Shown: positions 23,539 to 32,089, numbered from the stretch's first letter. The stretch: DNA of 64,000 nucleotides from CAITZA01 sp937915285 (GCA_036821825.1 DAISIV010000006.1:1-64000), one strand, 5' to 3'. Notes: a model not told the origin generated them from the sequence alone. Made by a program: numbers and translations.

Positions 23539-24827
23539 TCGTCGCTGAGTCCACACAGCTTTCTGATCGGTCCTATCATGTATAGGGAACCGGCCGCTAC
23601 GATCAGGTCATCCTTGTTCGCCATTCGCATCAGTCTGGAAAAGCCTTCCTCTATTGACTCCGCAAAATCAGATTTTACGCCAAGCCGCGCAAAAACACCG
23701 GACAATTCGCCTGAAGCCAGGCCCCTGTCACTCTGGGGAGGGACGCACATGACCTCACGAGCGATTGGAGCGATTATCCCTGCAAGCTTCTCATAATTCT
23801 TGTCTTTAAGAGCCCCGAATAGAAGTAATGGCTTTCTGGATGGGTAGTTTTGCCTTATGGCGCTTTTAAGCAGACGCATGCCTTCAGGGGTATGGGCTCC
23901 GTCAATGATTACCGCAGGCTCACTTCGCAATATCTCCAGGCGTCCGGGGAACCTCGTCCGCTTTATGGCCCCCAGTATATGCGCATCCGAAATACGGAAC
24001 CCCATCGCTTTGAGTTCCTCTATTGCGCAAATCGCTAATGAGGCGTTTTTCATCTGGTGGGCGCCAAGCATTCCAGGTTGAACATTCTCAAGTCGCAGAG
24101 ACTCAGATGTATAGTCAAACGATGATCCTGATGTTCGTTTTCCCCTGAAATCCTTTCCGAAAATTTTGATTGGGGCATTGAGTTCACGGGCTTTGGAGGA
24201 TATGACTTCCAGGGGCGTCTTGCGTGAGGCCCCGGTGATCACCGGGGTGTTCTCCTTGATTACTCCTGCTTTTTCGCCTGCGACGGCAGCCAGTCCGGCT
24301 CCGAGGTAATCCTCATGCTCCAGCGAAATATCCGTAATTACCGAGACCATCGGATGAATGGTATTTGTGGCGTCGAGTCTTCCCCCGAGACCTACTTCTA
24401 TTATTGCGATGTCCGGTCTGGCCTGGGCGATACAGTCAAAAGCCACTGCTGTTGTAAATTCAAAAAAAGTGGTCTTTTCAGGGTCATAAATCTGCTTGAC
24501 CTTCCGCGTGGACTCTATAAGGGCTTCCTTGGAAACAAGTGCGCCATCTATCCTGATCCTCTCCCTGAAATCATTTAGGTGCGGAGATGTATAAAGGGCT
24601 GTTTTGTAGCCTGCCTCGGTCAGAATATTATTTATGAAAGAGGATGTAGACCCTTTGCCATTGCTGCCGGCAACGTGAACGGACCTGAACTTGTTCTGCG
24701 GATTGCCCAGTCTGTCCAAAAGGCCGGTGATGTTATCAAGCCCCAGCAAAATTCCGAAACGTTCCAGGCTGTATAGAAATTTTATGGTCTCGTCGTATTG
24801 ATTGTCACGACTGGACTGATCGTGCAT
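23535..24827 (-). CDS. folC: Folylpolyglutamate/dihydrofolate synthase FolC
   Basis: FolC joins glutamate to dihydropteroate and to folates in the cytoplasm. The 430-residue protein has the Mur-ligase ATP-binding loop GSNGKGSTSSF (about residue 54), the folate-binding SPHLNDFRERI and the C-terminal DGAHTPEGM region, all in order and at normal spacing. Its last bases overlap the lptD start. The folC-lptD order suggests a shared housekeeping transcript. Confidence 0.92.
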   Translation of the reverse strand: MHDQSSRDNQYDETIKFLYSLERFGILLGLDNITGLLDRLGNPQNKFRSVHVAGSNGKGSTSSFINNILTEAGYKTALYTSPHLNDFRERIRIDGALVSKEALIESTRKVKQIYDPEKTTFFEFTTAVAFDCIAQARPDIAIIEVGLGGRLDATNTIHPMVSVITDISLEHEDYLGAGLAAVAGEKAGVIKENTPVITGASRKTPLEVISSKARELNAPIKIFGKDFRGKRTSGSSFDYTSESLRLENVQPGMLGAHQMKNASLAICAIEELKAMGFRISDAHILGAIKRTRFPGRLEILRSEPAVIIDGAHTPEGMRLLKSAIRQNYPSRKPLLLFGALKDKNYEKLAGIIAPIAREVMCVPPQSDRGLASGELSGVFARLGVKSDFAESIEEGFSRLMRMANKDDLIVAAGSLYMIGPIRKLCGLSDE

Positions 24828-24860
24828 CCAAGGCTCCGTTCCATCATTACTATAGCCTTC

Positions 24861-24889
24861 CAGATAGCATAAGGCGCTGTTATCGTCAA
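24861..24889 (-). promoter_or_regulatory. Possible promoter of folC-lptD
   Basis: On the minus strand TTGACG (24884-24889) is followed after 17 bases by TATCTG (24861-24866). The -10 box is weak. It lies 34 bp upstream of the folC start, in the 120-bp gap after the lipoprotein gene. Confidence 0.35.
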
Positions 24890-24947
24890 GGATGGCGACT
24901 GTCTAATCAATTGTATTAACAAGTAATTAGTTGTAACTCAAAAAGAA

Positions 24948-25910
24948 TCACAGCGCCTGTGAAAGTCGTGAGATCATGGCGTCCCAATGGGAGTCCCCCT
25001 TGAAAATGACGAGACGCCCATTTAACCCTGTGAGTTCCGTTTTTGTCTTGTCCTGCTTCATGTTATAGCGACCGGCCAGAATAGCCGCCAATTCGGTGGG
25101 CTTTTTCATGTGGACGGTCCCCACTATGCGAATTCCGGGATTGCTCTCCAGGAGCGCCGGAATTGTCTGAATGACATCCTTGTCAAACCAGCAATCGAAG
25201 TAGACTATCTTGGAGAGTTTCGCCCTGAATACCTCAGCGTATGGATCATCTGCCGGGGCTTTGGCCAGCCAGGTTCCCACGGAATCCAGAACCCGCCCCC
25301 CACCGGAGAATCCAGCAAGAGTCAATGTCGTCTTTTCTTTTTCTATGTTTGGAAAGGCCCTCTTCACACCCCTGAAAATGCGGTTGACCGTCTTGAACAG
25401 CAACTCCGGCCGTTCCCCGTCCTTCAGGACGAAGGAGCCCCAACGCCCCTTTGTTCTCGCCCAGCTAAAAATATAAGGCGTGTCAACAAAACCAACGAAA
25501 ATGAATGGCTTTTCCGGTCTCTTCGAAGCCAGCGATTCCAGTTCCTTGCGAAAATCACGGTAATAGTCCTTTGCTCCCATACCGTGAAAATACAGGATTA
25601 TCTCAACCTTATCGGTTTTCCTGAAATCATAGTCACCAACCAGCCAGATGTATTTCAGATCGTCATCCCAAGGGCTTATGCGCCACCGCTGATAGGGTAT
25701 CTGTCCTCCGGAATCAGATTCAAGGGCCTGTTCTTCCTCCAGCACGTTGACCGATGCGTTCTTGGAAAGGAGTGGAGATTGCGACGTCAGCGAGCATGAA
25801 CTTAGCGTCAGTAAGGCAAGGGTCAGGACAATGAGAGGCACAGAGCCGTTAATACTTCGGCGCAGGCCTGACAGAAATCTTTTTTCGGATATTACGTTTG
25901 ACGCAAACAT
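24948..25910 (-). CDS. Alpha/beta-hydrolase-like lipoprotein
   Basis: This protein of about 320 residues has a hydrophobic signal ending in the lipobox LSSC, so it is probably lipidated. The mature part resembles an alpha/beta hydrolase: ILYFHGMGAKD is an oxyanion-type His-Gly turn, GFSGGGR fits the GxSxG nucleophile elbow, and acidic (YFDCWFD) and histidine (GDSHWDA) residues follow in the right order. I chose the ATG at 25910 because the promoter at 25959-25988 predicts transcription starting near 25952; an earlier ATG at 25949 would be almost leaderless and would place the lipobox too far in. The substrate is unknown. An esterase or peptidase role at the envelope is plausible. Confidence 0.68.
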   Translation of the reverse strand: MFASNVISEKRFLSGLRRSINGSVPLIVLTLALLTLSSCSLTSQSPLLSKNASVNVLEEEQALESDSGGQIPYQRWRISPWDDDLKYIWLVGDYDFRKTDKVEIILYFHGMGAKDYYRDFRKELESLASKRPEKPFIFVGFVDTPYIFSWARTKGRWGSFVLKDGERPELLFKTVNRIFRGVKRAFPNIEKEKTTLTLAGFSGGGRVLDSVGTWLAKAPADDPYAEVFRAKLSKIVYFDCWFDKDVIQTIPALLESNPGIRIVGTVHMKKPTELAAILAGRYNMKQDKTKTELTGLNGRLVIFKGDSHWDAMISRLSQAL

Positions 25911-25926
25911 AGGGATGAAAATCCCT
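25911..25926 (-). promoter_or_regulatory. Hairpin over the ribosome-binding site of the lipoprotein gene
   Basis: In the mRNA, AGGGAT-TTTC-ATCCCT forms a perfect 6-bp stem directly before the ATG at 25910. Its 5' arm contains most of the GGAGGG ribosome-binding site, so folding would hide the site. Confidence 0.45.
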
Positions 25927-25958
25927 CCAACCGGGATTTCCCTCCCCAACGTTGGCTT

Positions 25959-25988
25959 ATTTTATCAATTAGTAGAAACGCTTGTCAA
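25959..25988 (-). promoter_or_regulatory. Sigma-70 promoter of the lipoprotein gene
   Basis: On the minus strand a perfect TTGACA (25983-25988) is followed after 18 bases by TAAAAT (25959-25964, five of six). The predicted start of transcription is about 40 bases before the ATG at 25910. Confidence 0.55.
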
Positions 25989-26048
25989 TGAAACTACCAC
26001 TTAGGCTTGATATTTAGGGTTACCCATCAGGATGATTGAAGCAAAGGG

Positions 26049-26069
26049 CCGGGAATCCCCGGTTTTTTT
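26049..26069 (+). terminator. Intrinsic terminator with no upstream gene
   Basis: CCGGG-AATC-CCCGG followed by seven T is a textbook intrinsic terminator on the plus strand. The only upstream gene within 7 kb on that strand ends far away, at 18265, and the flanking gene is divergent. It may block antisense transcription or be a leader attenuator of the RND gene. Confidence 0.5.
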
Positions 26070-26174
26070 GACGGTTTTTTTGACTCCTTGACAATTCTTT
26101 CTATTTACATAGTCTTAATCAACTTATACACTGTTCGCCGGTTATAGCACGACCAAAGGGTATCCTATAGATTC

Positions 26175-28547
26175 ATGAACCCACAAGACAAGTTAAATCT
26201 ATCCAATTACAATCCTCTGGATTTCATAGTTGATCAGCGCAAGGCGTTGATGGCAATCATCGGCATTATTAGTGTGTTCCTTGCCTTTTACGCTTTTCGT
26301 CTTGAGACCGACCCGTCCCTGAAAACAGGACTGGACCGCACAACAGAGGCCTACGGCCAGTACGAAAAATTTCTCGAAACATTCGGTAGTGAAGAATTTA
26401 CCCTTATTGCGATCAAAAATCCCAAGGGGATCATGAACGCAGAGTCGCTGAAGTTACTGGAGGCGCTCACCCAGCGGCTCGAAGGTTACGGCAACCTCAC
26501 CGAGGTTATAAGCCTATCAAATGTCAAGCTCTTCAAGCAAAAAGACGGCGTGTTCGGCTCATTCAGGCTTCTGGACAAGGTTGACGGACAATTACAGACG
26601 CCTGATCTGGCGAAGCTTCAGAATTTACAGAAGGAATTACCCTTACTGGCGCTACTGGCCTCAAAGGATCTCAACACCTTCGGCATAGTAGTCAGGATGG
26701 ATGACACCTACAAATTCGATTATCCGGCCTACGATAAAATTCTCGAGATAATCGATGAGACGATCAAGAATGGCGGTTTCACCGGATTTGAATATCGGGT
26801 GATAGGCCCGGCTTTCATTCGTGAATCAATCGTCCAGTACAGCATACAGACCGGCATCGTTTTTGGCGTTTTGTGCATGCTTATCGCCACGATCGTATCA
26901 ATTTACGTATTCAAGAGTTTCAGGGTAACGCTTGTAACTAACGTCATACTTTCAATATGCGTGTTGTGGGTTCTGGGTTTGATGGTAATTTTCGGGATTC
27001 CCCTGAGTTCAACAACAGCGCTGGCGTTTGGGCTGGTTCCTATAGCCACCCTGGAAATAGTTATTCACATGGTGGTTCGTTATCACCAGTTCTATGAGAC
27101 AACCAATGACAAGATAGCGGCTATCAAGCTTGCGTTCAGGTGGCTTGCCAGGCCGTGTTTCATGGCCGTGGCCACAACGGCCATCGGCTTTGGAACGCTG
27201 ATGATTAGCTCTACTCCGATGATACGGCAGTTGGGTTTCATCATGTCGTTCGGGGTGCTCATAGCTTACGGCCTGGCTATTGTCTTAACCCCTGCGTTTT
27301 TCTCTTACATGAAGGCTTTGAGTCCATCGGATAACTCAGGTGGGTTACTGGTGGATTGGCTAGACAGGATGCTCAACGGCCTGGCAGGTATCATATCGCG
27401 TCATGCAAGATTCATCGTGCTATTCGGGGTTGGTCTGACACTGTTCCTTTTTAGCGGAGCCTCGAGGATCGAGATCGACGCACAGGTTTTCAGGATGTTG
27501 AGTGAGAAAACCAAAACTGTTCAGGACGTCAGGTTCGTAGAAACCAACCTCATCCCACTGCACACCCTTGAGTTATTCATAACCGACAAGGACGGATCTT
27601 TCAGGAATGCCGAACAATGGAAAAAGATCGACACCCTGGAACGGGACCTGGCCGGGATTTCAGAGGTCTCATCAACGGATTCGTTTCTGCACCTGTTGCA
27701 TTACCTTCACGGCGTTGTTGGAGACTCGACTGATAAACAGGATTTGTTCAAGGACCCAAAGCTGATCCCCCAACTACTTTTCATGACCTCGATGGATGCT
27801 GACGGGGCCAAAATGACCCGCCGTTATATTTCGGAAAATTTCGATAAAATTAGGGTGGCAGTCAGCATACTCAATTCACCGGACGTGCCCATAGACGATA
27901 CTATTTCCAAGATTCGGGAGACGGCGGCAAAGAGTCTCGGGCCGGACCTGAATTTCGTTATAACCGGTGAACTCGCTCTGGTTTCAGATCAAACCAACAC
28001 CCTGATCAGCGATCAGTATGAGTCCATGATCCTCGCGGCAATACTCATAATTTCGATAATGATGATCCAGATGGAGTCGTTTTGGCTTGGCCTGATTTGC
28101 GCTGTCCCAAATATTCCCCCGGTTGCCGCGGTTTTCGGGCTAATGGGATGGTGTGGGATTCCTCTTGACATGGTGACCGTTTTTTCAGCCACGGTAGCTG
28201 TTGGCATGGCAGATGACAATACCATTCATTACATGACCCAACTAAAGAGAGAAATAGCGTTCAATCCTCAAAATGACGTTGACACAAATGTATTCCGGGC
28301 ATACAGGTTCACTGCCCGCCAGATGGTTTCATGGTCCTTGGTGATAATTTTCGGTTTTTTAGCTTTGCTCGTGTCTCCATTCAATCCGGTGGTGTCCTTC
28401 GGCATCCTGGGATGCGCCTCCATATGCATGGGGCTTTTGGGAGACCTTATCTTCCTGCCGTCGCTCATCCTGAGTTCTCAGACAATAAGGCGGACAATTC
28501 AAAGACTGTGCAAGAAGGGGATAACACCTGCGGATACGATGGACTGA
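26175..28547 (+). CDS. RND-superfamily exporter (MMPL/HpnN-like)
   Basis: This 790-residue protein has the duplicated RND plan of one membrane helix, a large periplasmic loop (about residues 45-225) and five helices (about 230-385), then the same again (helix near 410, loop about 435-610, helices about 620-775). The motif GMADDNTIHYMTQLKRE in the second half is typical of the RND/MMPL exporters that move lipids and hydrophobic molecules. At 790 residues it is shorter than the drug-efflux type (about 1,040) and fits the hopanoid/lipid exporter group. It stands alone, with no membrane-fusion protein, so it probably delivers cargo to the periplasm or outer membrane. The cargo is unknown. Confidence 0.85.
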   Translation: MNPQDKLNLSNYNPLDFIVDQRKALMAIIGIISVFLAFYAFRLETDPSLKTGLDRTTEAYGQYEKFLETFGSEEFTLIAIKNPKGIMNAESLKLLEALTQRLEGYGNLTEVISLSNVKLFKQKDGVFGSFRLLDKVDGQLQTPDLAKLQNLQKELPLLALLASKDLNTFGIVVRMDDTYKFDYPAYDKILEIIDETIKNGGFTGFEYRVIGPAFIRESIVQYSIQTGIVFGVLCMLIATIVSIYVFKSFRVTLVTNVILSICVLWVLGLMVIFGIPLSSTTALAFGLVPIATLEIVIHMVVRYHQFYETTNDKIAAIKLAFRWLARPCFMAVATTAIGFGTLMISSTPMIRQLGFIMSFGVLIAYGLAIVLTPAFFSYMKALSPSDNSGGLLVDWLDRMLNGLAGIISRHARFIVLFGVGLTLFLFSGASRIEIDAQVFRMLSEKTKTVQDVRFVETNLIPLHTLELFITDKDGSFRNAEQWKKIDTLERDLAGISEVSSTDSFLHLLHYLHGVVGDSTDKQDLFKDPKLIPQLLFMTSMDADGAKMTRRYISENFDKIRVAVSILNSPDVPIDDTISKIRETAAKSLGPDLNFVITGELALVSDQTNTLISDQYESMILAAILIISIMMIQMESFWLGLICAVPNIPPVAAVFGLMGWCGIPLDMVTVFSATVAVGMADDNTIHYMTQLKREIAFNPQNDVDTNVFRAYRFTARQMVSWSLVIIFGFLALLVSPFNPVVSFGILGCASICMGLLGDLIFLPSLILSSQTIRRTIQRLCKKGITPADTMD

Positions 28548-28585
28548 ATTATTGTATCCCCGTTTCTAATAGAATTGGAACTTTG

Positions 28586-28650
28586 CGCTCATTGACCACT
28601 CTCATGAGCGTGTAAGTCTGGTTTGGGCCCTGAGGATGGCATTTCTCAGG
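28586..28650 (+). other. Two hairpins between the RND and pyruvate kinase genes
   Basis: CGCTCAT...ATGAGCG (28586-28610) and CCTGAG...CTCAGG (28629-28650) are perfect inverted repeats with 11- and 10-base loops. Neither is followed by a T run. They lie in the 154-bp gap and could be a 5' leader structure of pyruvate kinase or 3' stabilisers of the RND transcript. Confidence 0.35.
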
Positions 28651-28701
28651 AGGTCCCGAAACTGTAAACCGAACTTGAAAAGTAATAATGTGGAGTTTTT
28701 C

Positions 28702-30144
28702 ATGCGAAAGACAAAAATAGTGGTCACTCTCGGGCCGGCAACTGAAACGGAAGAGATGATAAGAGGACTGATTGAGGCCGGCGCGGATGCGTTACGTTTC
28801 AACTTTTCCCATGGAGACGCAGACTGGAAGACACAGCTATTCCACCGGTCCAAAAAGGTTGTCGCTGAGAGTGGAAGGACGGTGGCTTTCATCCAGGACC
28901 TTCAGGGACCCAAGGTACGCGTCGGGGCCATACCTTCTACAGGAATGCTGCTGGAGACTGGCGGGCATGTGACCATTTCTTCCAGGCAGGATGTTAAATC
29001 AGGGATCATCATTCCCGTACGGTACTCAAACCTTGAGCGTGAAGTAACCCCTGGCGAGATCATCCTCATGGACGACGGCAAGCTGAGGCTTGAGGCGGTT
29101 TCATTACAGCGAGAGGGCATAGTGTGCAGAGTGCTTGAGGGTGGAGTCCTGCTCCCCAACAAGGGTGTAAATTTTCCCCACACCAAACTTTCGTTACCGG
29201 GGTTGACGGACAAGGACATAGATGATCTGGAACTCGGTATGCAGCTAGGTTTTGACGCGGTCGCTCTTTCGTTTGTCTCGAGCGGCAGGGATGTCGAGAG
29301 ACTAAGGGAACAGATGCAAAAGATCGGTGTTGTAAAGCCGATCATAGCCAAACTCGAGCGTGCGGCGTGCGTGAATGAGTTGCACGGTATTCTGGATGTA
29401 TCGGACGCGGTCATGGTCGCCCGAGGGGATCTCGGTGTTGAAGTGGACATCAAGCGCGTCCCGGCGCTCCAGAAAGAAATAATCAAGGAAGCTAACAGGA
29501 AGGGAATACCGGTAATCACGGCCACGCAGATGCTGGAATCAATGACTAACGCGCTTCTGCCGACCAGGGCTGAAGCGGCGGATGTGGCAAACGCGGTTTT
29601 TGATGGAACAGACGCATTAATGCTTTCAGGTGAAACATCCATCGGAAAATATCCCATAGAAGCCGTGAAAATGATGAGAGACATAGCGGTAGAAGCTGAA
29701 TCCTACGAGTATGAAAATGTTTGCGATTTGTGGACGCGGCTTGACCTGACAGGTCACAGCATTACTGAAGCCTTGTGCCACACCGCTGTAGTGGCAGCTC
29801 ATGACATGATACTGCGCACGATCATTGCCGTGACAGGTTCCGGCAGGACGGCTCGTCAAATAGCAAGATACCGTCCCGGGGCAGACGTGTATGCCTTCAC
29901 GTTTGATGAAAGCTCACGTAACTTCATGGCAATAAGCCGTGGGATACACCCGCATCTGGCTGAACACATGGATGACTTTGACCGACTGATGGATTACGTA
30001 GACGAATACGTCATACGTAACGGCATCGGGGCCAAGGGGGAACTGGTGGCCATTGCTATGGGCTGGCCCATCGGAACAGGTGATACCACCAACATGATGA
30101 CAATTCACCGTATTGGCGAATATGAACCCCCAAATCGGGGCTAG
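28702..30144 (+). CDS. pyk: Pyruvate kinase
   Basis: This 480-residue enzyme converts phosphoenolpyruvate and ADP to pyruvate and ATP in the last step of glycolysis. Landmarks in order are TKIVVTLGPATE at the N-terminus, the active-site MVARGDLGVEV with metal ligands, TATQMLESMTN, and MLSGETSIGKYP. The C-terminal effector domain is present (AVTGSGRTARQIARYRPGA), so length is normal. I chose the ATG at 28702, which has GGAG seven bases upstream; an in-frame ATG 22 codons earlier encodes an unconserved leader. A strong bidirectional terminator follows. Confidence 0.94.
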   Translation: MRKTKIVVTLGPATETEEMIRGLIEAGADALRFNFSHGDADWKTQLFHRSKKVVAESGRTVAFIQDLQGPKVRVGAIPSTGMLLETGGHVTISSRQDVKSGIIIPVRYSNLEREVTPGEIILMDDGKLRLEAVSLQREGIVCRVLEGGVLLPNKGVNFPHTKLSLPGLTDKDIDDLELGMQLGFDAVALSFVSSGRDVERLREQMQKIGVVKPIIAKLERAACVNELHGILDVSDAVMVARGDLGVEVDIKRVPALQKEIIKEANRKGIPVITATQMLESMTNALLPTRAEAADVANAVFDGTDALMLSGETSIGKYPIEAVKMMRDIAVEAESYEYENVCDLWTRLDLTGHSITEALCHTAVVAAHDMILRTIIAVTGSGRTARQIARYRPGADVYAFTFDESSRNFMAISRGIHPHLAEHMDDFDRLMDYVDEYVIRNGIGAKGELVAIAMGWPIGTGDTTNMMTIHRIGEYEPPNRG

Positions 30145-30186
30145 AGTATTGTTCGAGAGTGTCTGAAGGATCGACTTTTCACATAA

Positions 30187-30223
30187 AAAAAGCGGCCCAA
30201 TCTTTTGGAATGGGCCGCTTTTT
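30187..30223. terminator. Bidirectional intrinsic terminator
   Basis: AAAAAGCGGCCCA and TGGGCCGCTTTTT form a perfect 13-bp stem around an 11-base loop. The A and T runs on the two sides let it terminate both the pyruvate kinase gene (plus) and the convergent TonB-domain gene (minus). Confidence 0.88.
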
Positions 30224-30243
30224 ATTTTCTGATGACTATTTAT

Positions 30244-30876
30244 TTACTGACGTTTTCCCCAATTAAACTTTATTGCCGGAGGTTCAGGCGTCCTGGTCTC
30301 CTCCACGGAGGGTTCCTCGTAAGGCTCTTCATTTATGGGTTCTTTTCTTAGAGCGGCTCCGGCGGGGGCTCCCCAGAGGTACTTCCTGGTCGGGGCCTGG
30401 ACCTCTCCTTCAGGAGCCTTATTCTCGTTCCTGCCATAATCAACCGTCAGCAGGGGAACCTTGGGTAGTTCCGCGATCACAAAATTGGCCCGGATAAGAA
30501 CTGTTTTGGCCTGTATTCCAACGGGAAACCTTGGAAAGGGCGCAGCAGACTGAATGGCTTTAATCAGGGACTCATCCATCTCGGAGACCCCAGAGCTTCT
30601 GGTGAGTTCTACTGACCGGAGTGATCCATCACGTGCTATTTCGTAAGTGATGGCCACTTTGCCTTTGAGGGCTGAATCTGTCGCATAGCTCAAAGGCGTC
30701 TTCCAGACACGCTGGATGGCGTCCCTCGTCACCATAGCATATTCATTAGCCACCTGATTCCGGGTAGACCTGTCAACAACCAAAGTCTCTACCGGATACG
30801 CTATGGTCTGGGCCATAGCCGTAACACTGCAAAAACTCAGGATCAACATCAATAATACGGAAGTTGTTTTTTTCAT
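30244..30876 (-). CDS. Periplasmic TonB C-terminal-domain protein
   Basis: This 210-residue protein has a signal peptide cut after AMAQ or AMA and a TonB C-terminal-like domain (about residues 50-135, with KGKVAITYEIARDGSL and SAAPFPRFP). It lacks the usual N-terminal membrane anchor and the Pro-rich spacer in front, so it is not a classical energy transducer. After the domain comes a Pro/Glu-rich tail with two related motifs ending in YLWG and FNWG. It starts at the ATG at 30876; the GTG two codons earlier has a poorer fit. TonB-like domains without an anchor often act as envelope assembly or binding modules. The partner is unknown. Confidence 0.75.
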   Translation of the reverse strand: MKKTTSVLLMLILSFCSVTAMAQTIAYPVETLVVDRSTRNQVANEYAMVTRDAIQRVWKTPLSYATDSALKGKVAITYEIARDGSLRSVELTRSSGVSEMDESLIKAIQSAAPFPRFPVGIQAKTVLIRANFVIAELPKVPLLTVDYGRNENKAPEGEVQAPTRKYLWGAPAGAALRKEPINEEPYEEPSVEETRTPEPPAIKFNWGKRQ

Positions 30877-30932
30877 GATCACGCCTTTTTTATTCTGACA
30901 CTGTTTAAGGATAAATAGATTAATGAAAACGT

Positions 30933-30961
30933 ATTATAATAATCTAAATGTTACATGGAAT
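30933..30961 (-). promoter_or_regulatory. Promoter of the TonB-domain gene
   Basis: On the minus strand a perfect TATAAT (30933-30938) lies 17 bases after ATTCCA (30956-30961, three of six). The leader to the ATG at 30876 would be about 50 bases. Confidence 0.45.
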
Positions 30962-31156
30962 ATCATTATTCCGTGCGAACAACTCGTATCAACGAAATAA
31001 TTCTGCGTCAAGATAAAAATAACGCTTGGAAGAATGATGGATCAGTAGATTTAGCGAAGAGCTACCAGAATTTCTGTAGTGACTAGAAAAGTAGGTTTGA
31101 AATGCATTTTGGAGGAGTTGATGCCGATGATGATGTTTGGGAGGACGCGTCCCGGG

Positions 31157-31178
31157 CCCTGCCGAATTCCCGGCAGGG
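31157..31178. other. GC-rich hairpin without T run
   Basis: CCCTGCCG-AATTCC-CGGCAGGG is a perfect 8-bp inverted repeat, about 40 bases beyond the stop of the Dch-like hydratase gene. Without a T run on either side it is more likely a 3' end-protecting structure, or a REP-like element, than an intrinsic terminator. Confidence 0.45.
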
Positions 31179-31215
31179 TCCGAGGGAGTTGGGCGATAAT
31201 CGGGTTATGATGATT

Positions 31216-31995
31216 TTATTCGTGTTTCCATTCAGGTTTTCTCTTCTGAATGAATGCGTTGATTCCTTCATTGGCGTCAAAGGATTCCATCAAGTCCTTG
31301 AGGTATAGGGCTTCCATTCTAGGCAAATCCTCCCTGATGGCCCTGAAGAATTTCATTCTAACGGCCTTGTTGGCAATTTTTAGACTTGAGGCGCTTTTGG
31401 GAAGGATTTGAGTTGATATCCACTTCGACGCCATGTCCCATGCGTCCTCTCCTTCTTGAGCGAGAAGATTTACCAACCCTGACTGTTTAGCCTCACTAGC
31501 GGCTATTGAACGTCCTGTAAGCGCCAGATCGTCCGCCAATGCCTGTCCGACTTTAAACGGTAGCATTACCGATGCCGGAGGTGGAAAGACCCCAAGGACT
31601 ATTTCAGGTTGACCAAACATTGCCGATTGGTCGGCAACTATAAAATTACAGAAAAGGGCCAGTTCCATACCGCCACCCAGACATTGGCCCCTAACTATGG
31701 CCATGGTCGGAATGGCGAGGTCTACCAACTGATAGAACATCCGGTGAAAGAATTTCAACATCATGGCGGCTTTGTCTTTTGTGTGCTCCGGAACGCTTGC
31801 GCCAAATGAAAAGTGTTTTCCGGAACCCTCGAAGACTATTAGCCTGATATCCTTTCTGGAAGCTACAGACTCCAGAACACTGGATATCTCGTCAAGCATC
31901 TTTGCTTCCAGGACGTTTGCCTTGGGTGAGTTAAGTATGATCTTGAGGACTGAGCCATCAAAATGATCTTCGGTTTTAATCAGTGTGAATTCCAT
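31216..31995 (-). CDS. Cyclohexa-1,5-diene-carbonyl-CoA hydratase (Dch/BamR-like)
   Basis: This 259-residue crotonase-fold enzyme would add water to cyclohexa-1,5-diene-1-carbonyl-CoA, the product of benzoyl-CoA reduction. Family features are the oxyanion-hole stretches GKHFSFGASVPEHTKD (about residues 57-72) and GQCLGGGMELALFC (about 103-116), followed by GQPEIVLGVFPPPA. The VPEHTKD and FPPPA segments match Dch-type enzymes better than general enoyl-CoA hydratases. It follows bamA, which acts two steps later in the same pathway. The two genes are separated by a terminator, so expression may be uncoupled. An ordinary enoyl-CoA hydratase is the main alternative. Confidence 0.75.
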   Translation of the reverse strand: MEFTLIKTEDHFDGSVLKIILNSPKANVLEAKMLDEISSVLESVASRKDIRLIVFEGSGKHFSFGASVPEHTKDKAAMMLKFFHRMFYQLVDLAIPTMAIVRGQCLGGGMELALFCNFIVADQSAMFGQPEIVLGVFPPPASVMLPFKVGQALADDLALTGRSIAASEAKQSGLVNLLAQEGEDAWDMASKWISTQILPKSASSLKIANKAVRMKFFRAIREDLPRMEALYLKDLMESFDANEGINAFIQKRKPEWKHE

Positions 31996-32030
31996 TTTAA
32001 TCCCCCGTGAGAATGATCATGGATGTGGTC

Positions 32031-32060
32031 AAAAAAAAATGGGCGCGGTTAGCCGCGCCC
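32031..32060 (-). terminator. Intrinsic terminator between bamA and the hydratase gene
   Basis: On the minus strand GGGCGCGG-CTAA-CCGCGCCC forms a perfect 8-bp stem and is followed by ATTTTTTTTT. It begins about 30 bases after the bamA stop and ends about 25 bases before the ribosome-binding site of the hydratase gene. Confidence 0.85.
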
Positions 32061-32089
32061 TAAAATTGAGCAGAAACTGAACAGGGCTG

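Larger units (their letters stand above)
30883..31215. other. Gap upstream of the TonB-domain gene
   Basis: This 333-bp gap is AT-rich in its first half, where the TonB gene promoter lies, and GC-richer in its second half, where a hairpin lies. No reading frame in it has a ribosome-binding site and protein-like composition together. It also contains the 3' UTR of the Dch-like hydratase gene. Confidence 0.4.

Noticed and set aside
25110..25799. 229-codon open frame on the plus strand
   Set aside because: It is antisense to the lipoprotein hydrolase gene, which has a promoter, signal peptide and catalytic motifs. The plus-strand translation has no recognisable features.
28902..29684. 260-codon open frame on the minus strand
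   Set aside because: It lies antisense within pyruvate kinase, has no ribosome-binding site and a Ser/Thr/Arg-rich composition typical of a shadow frame.
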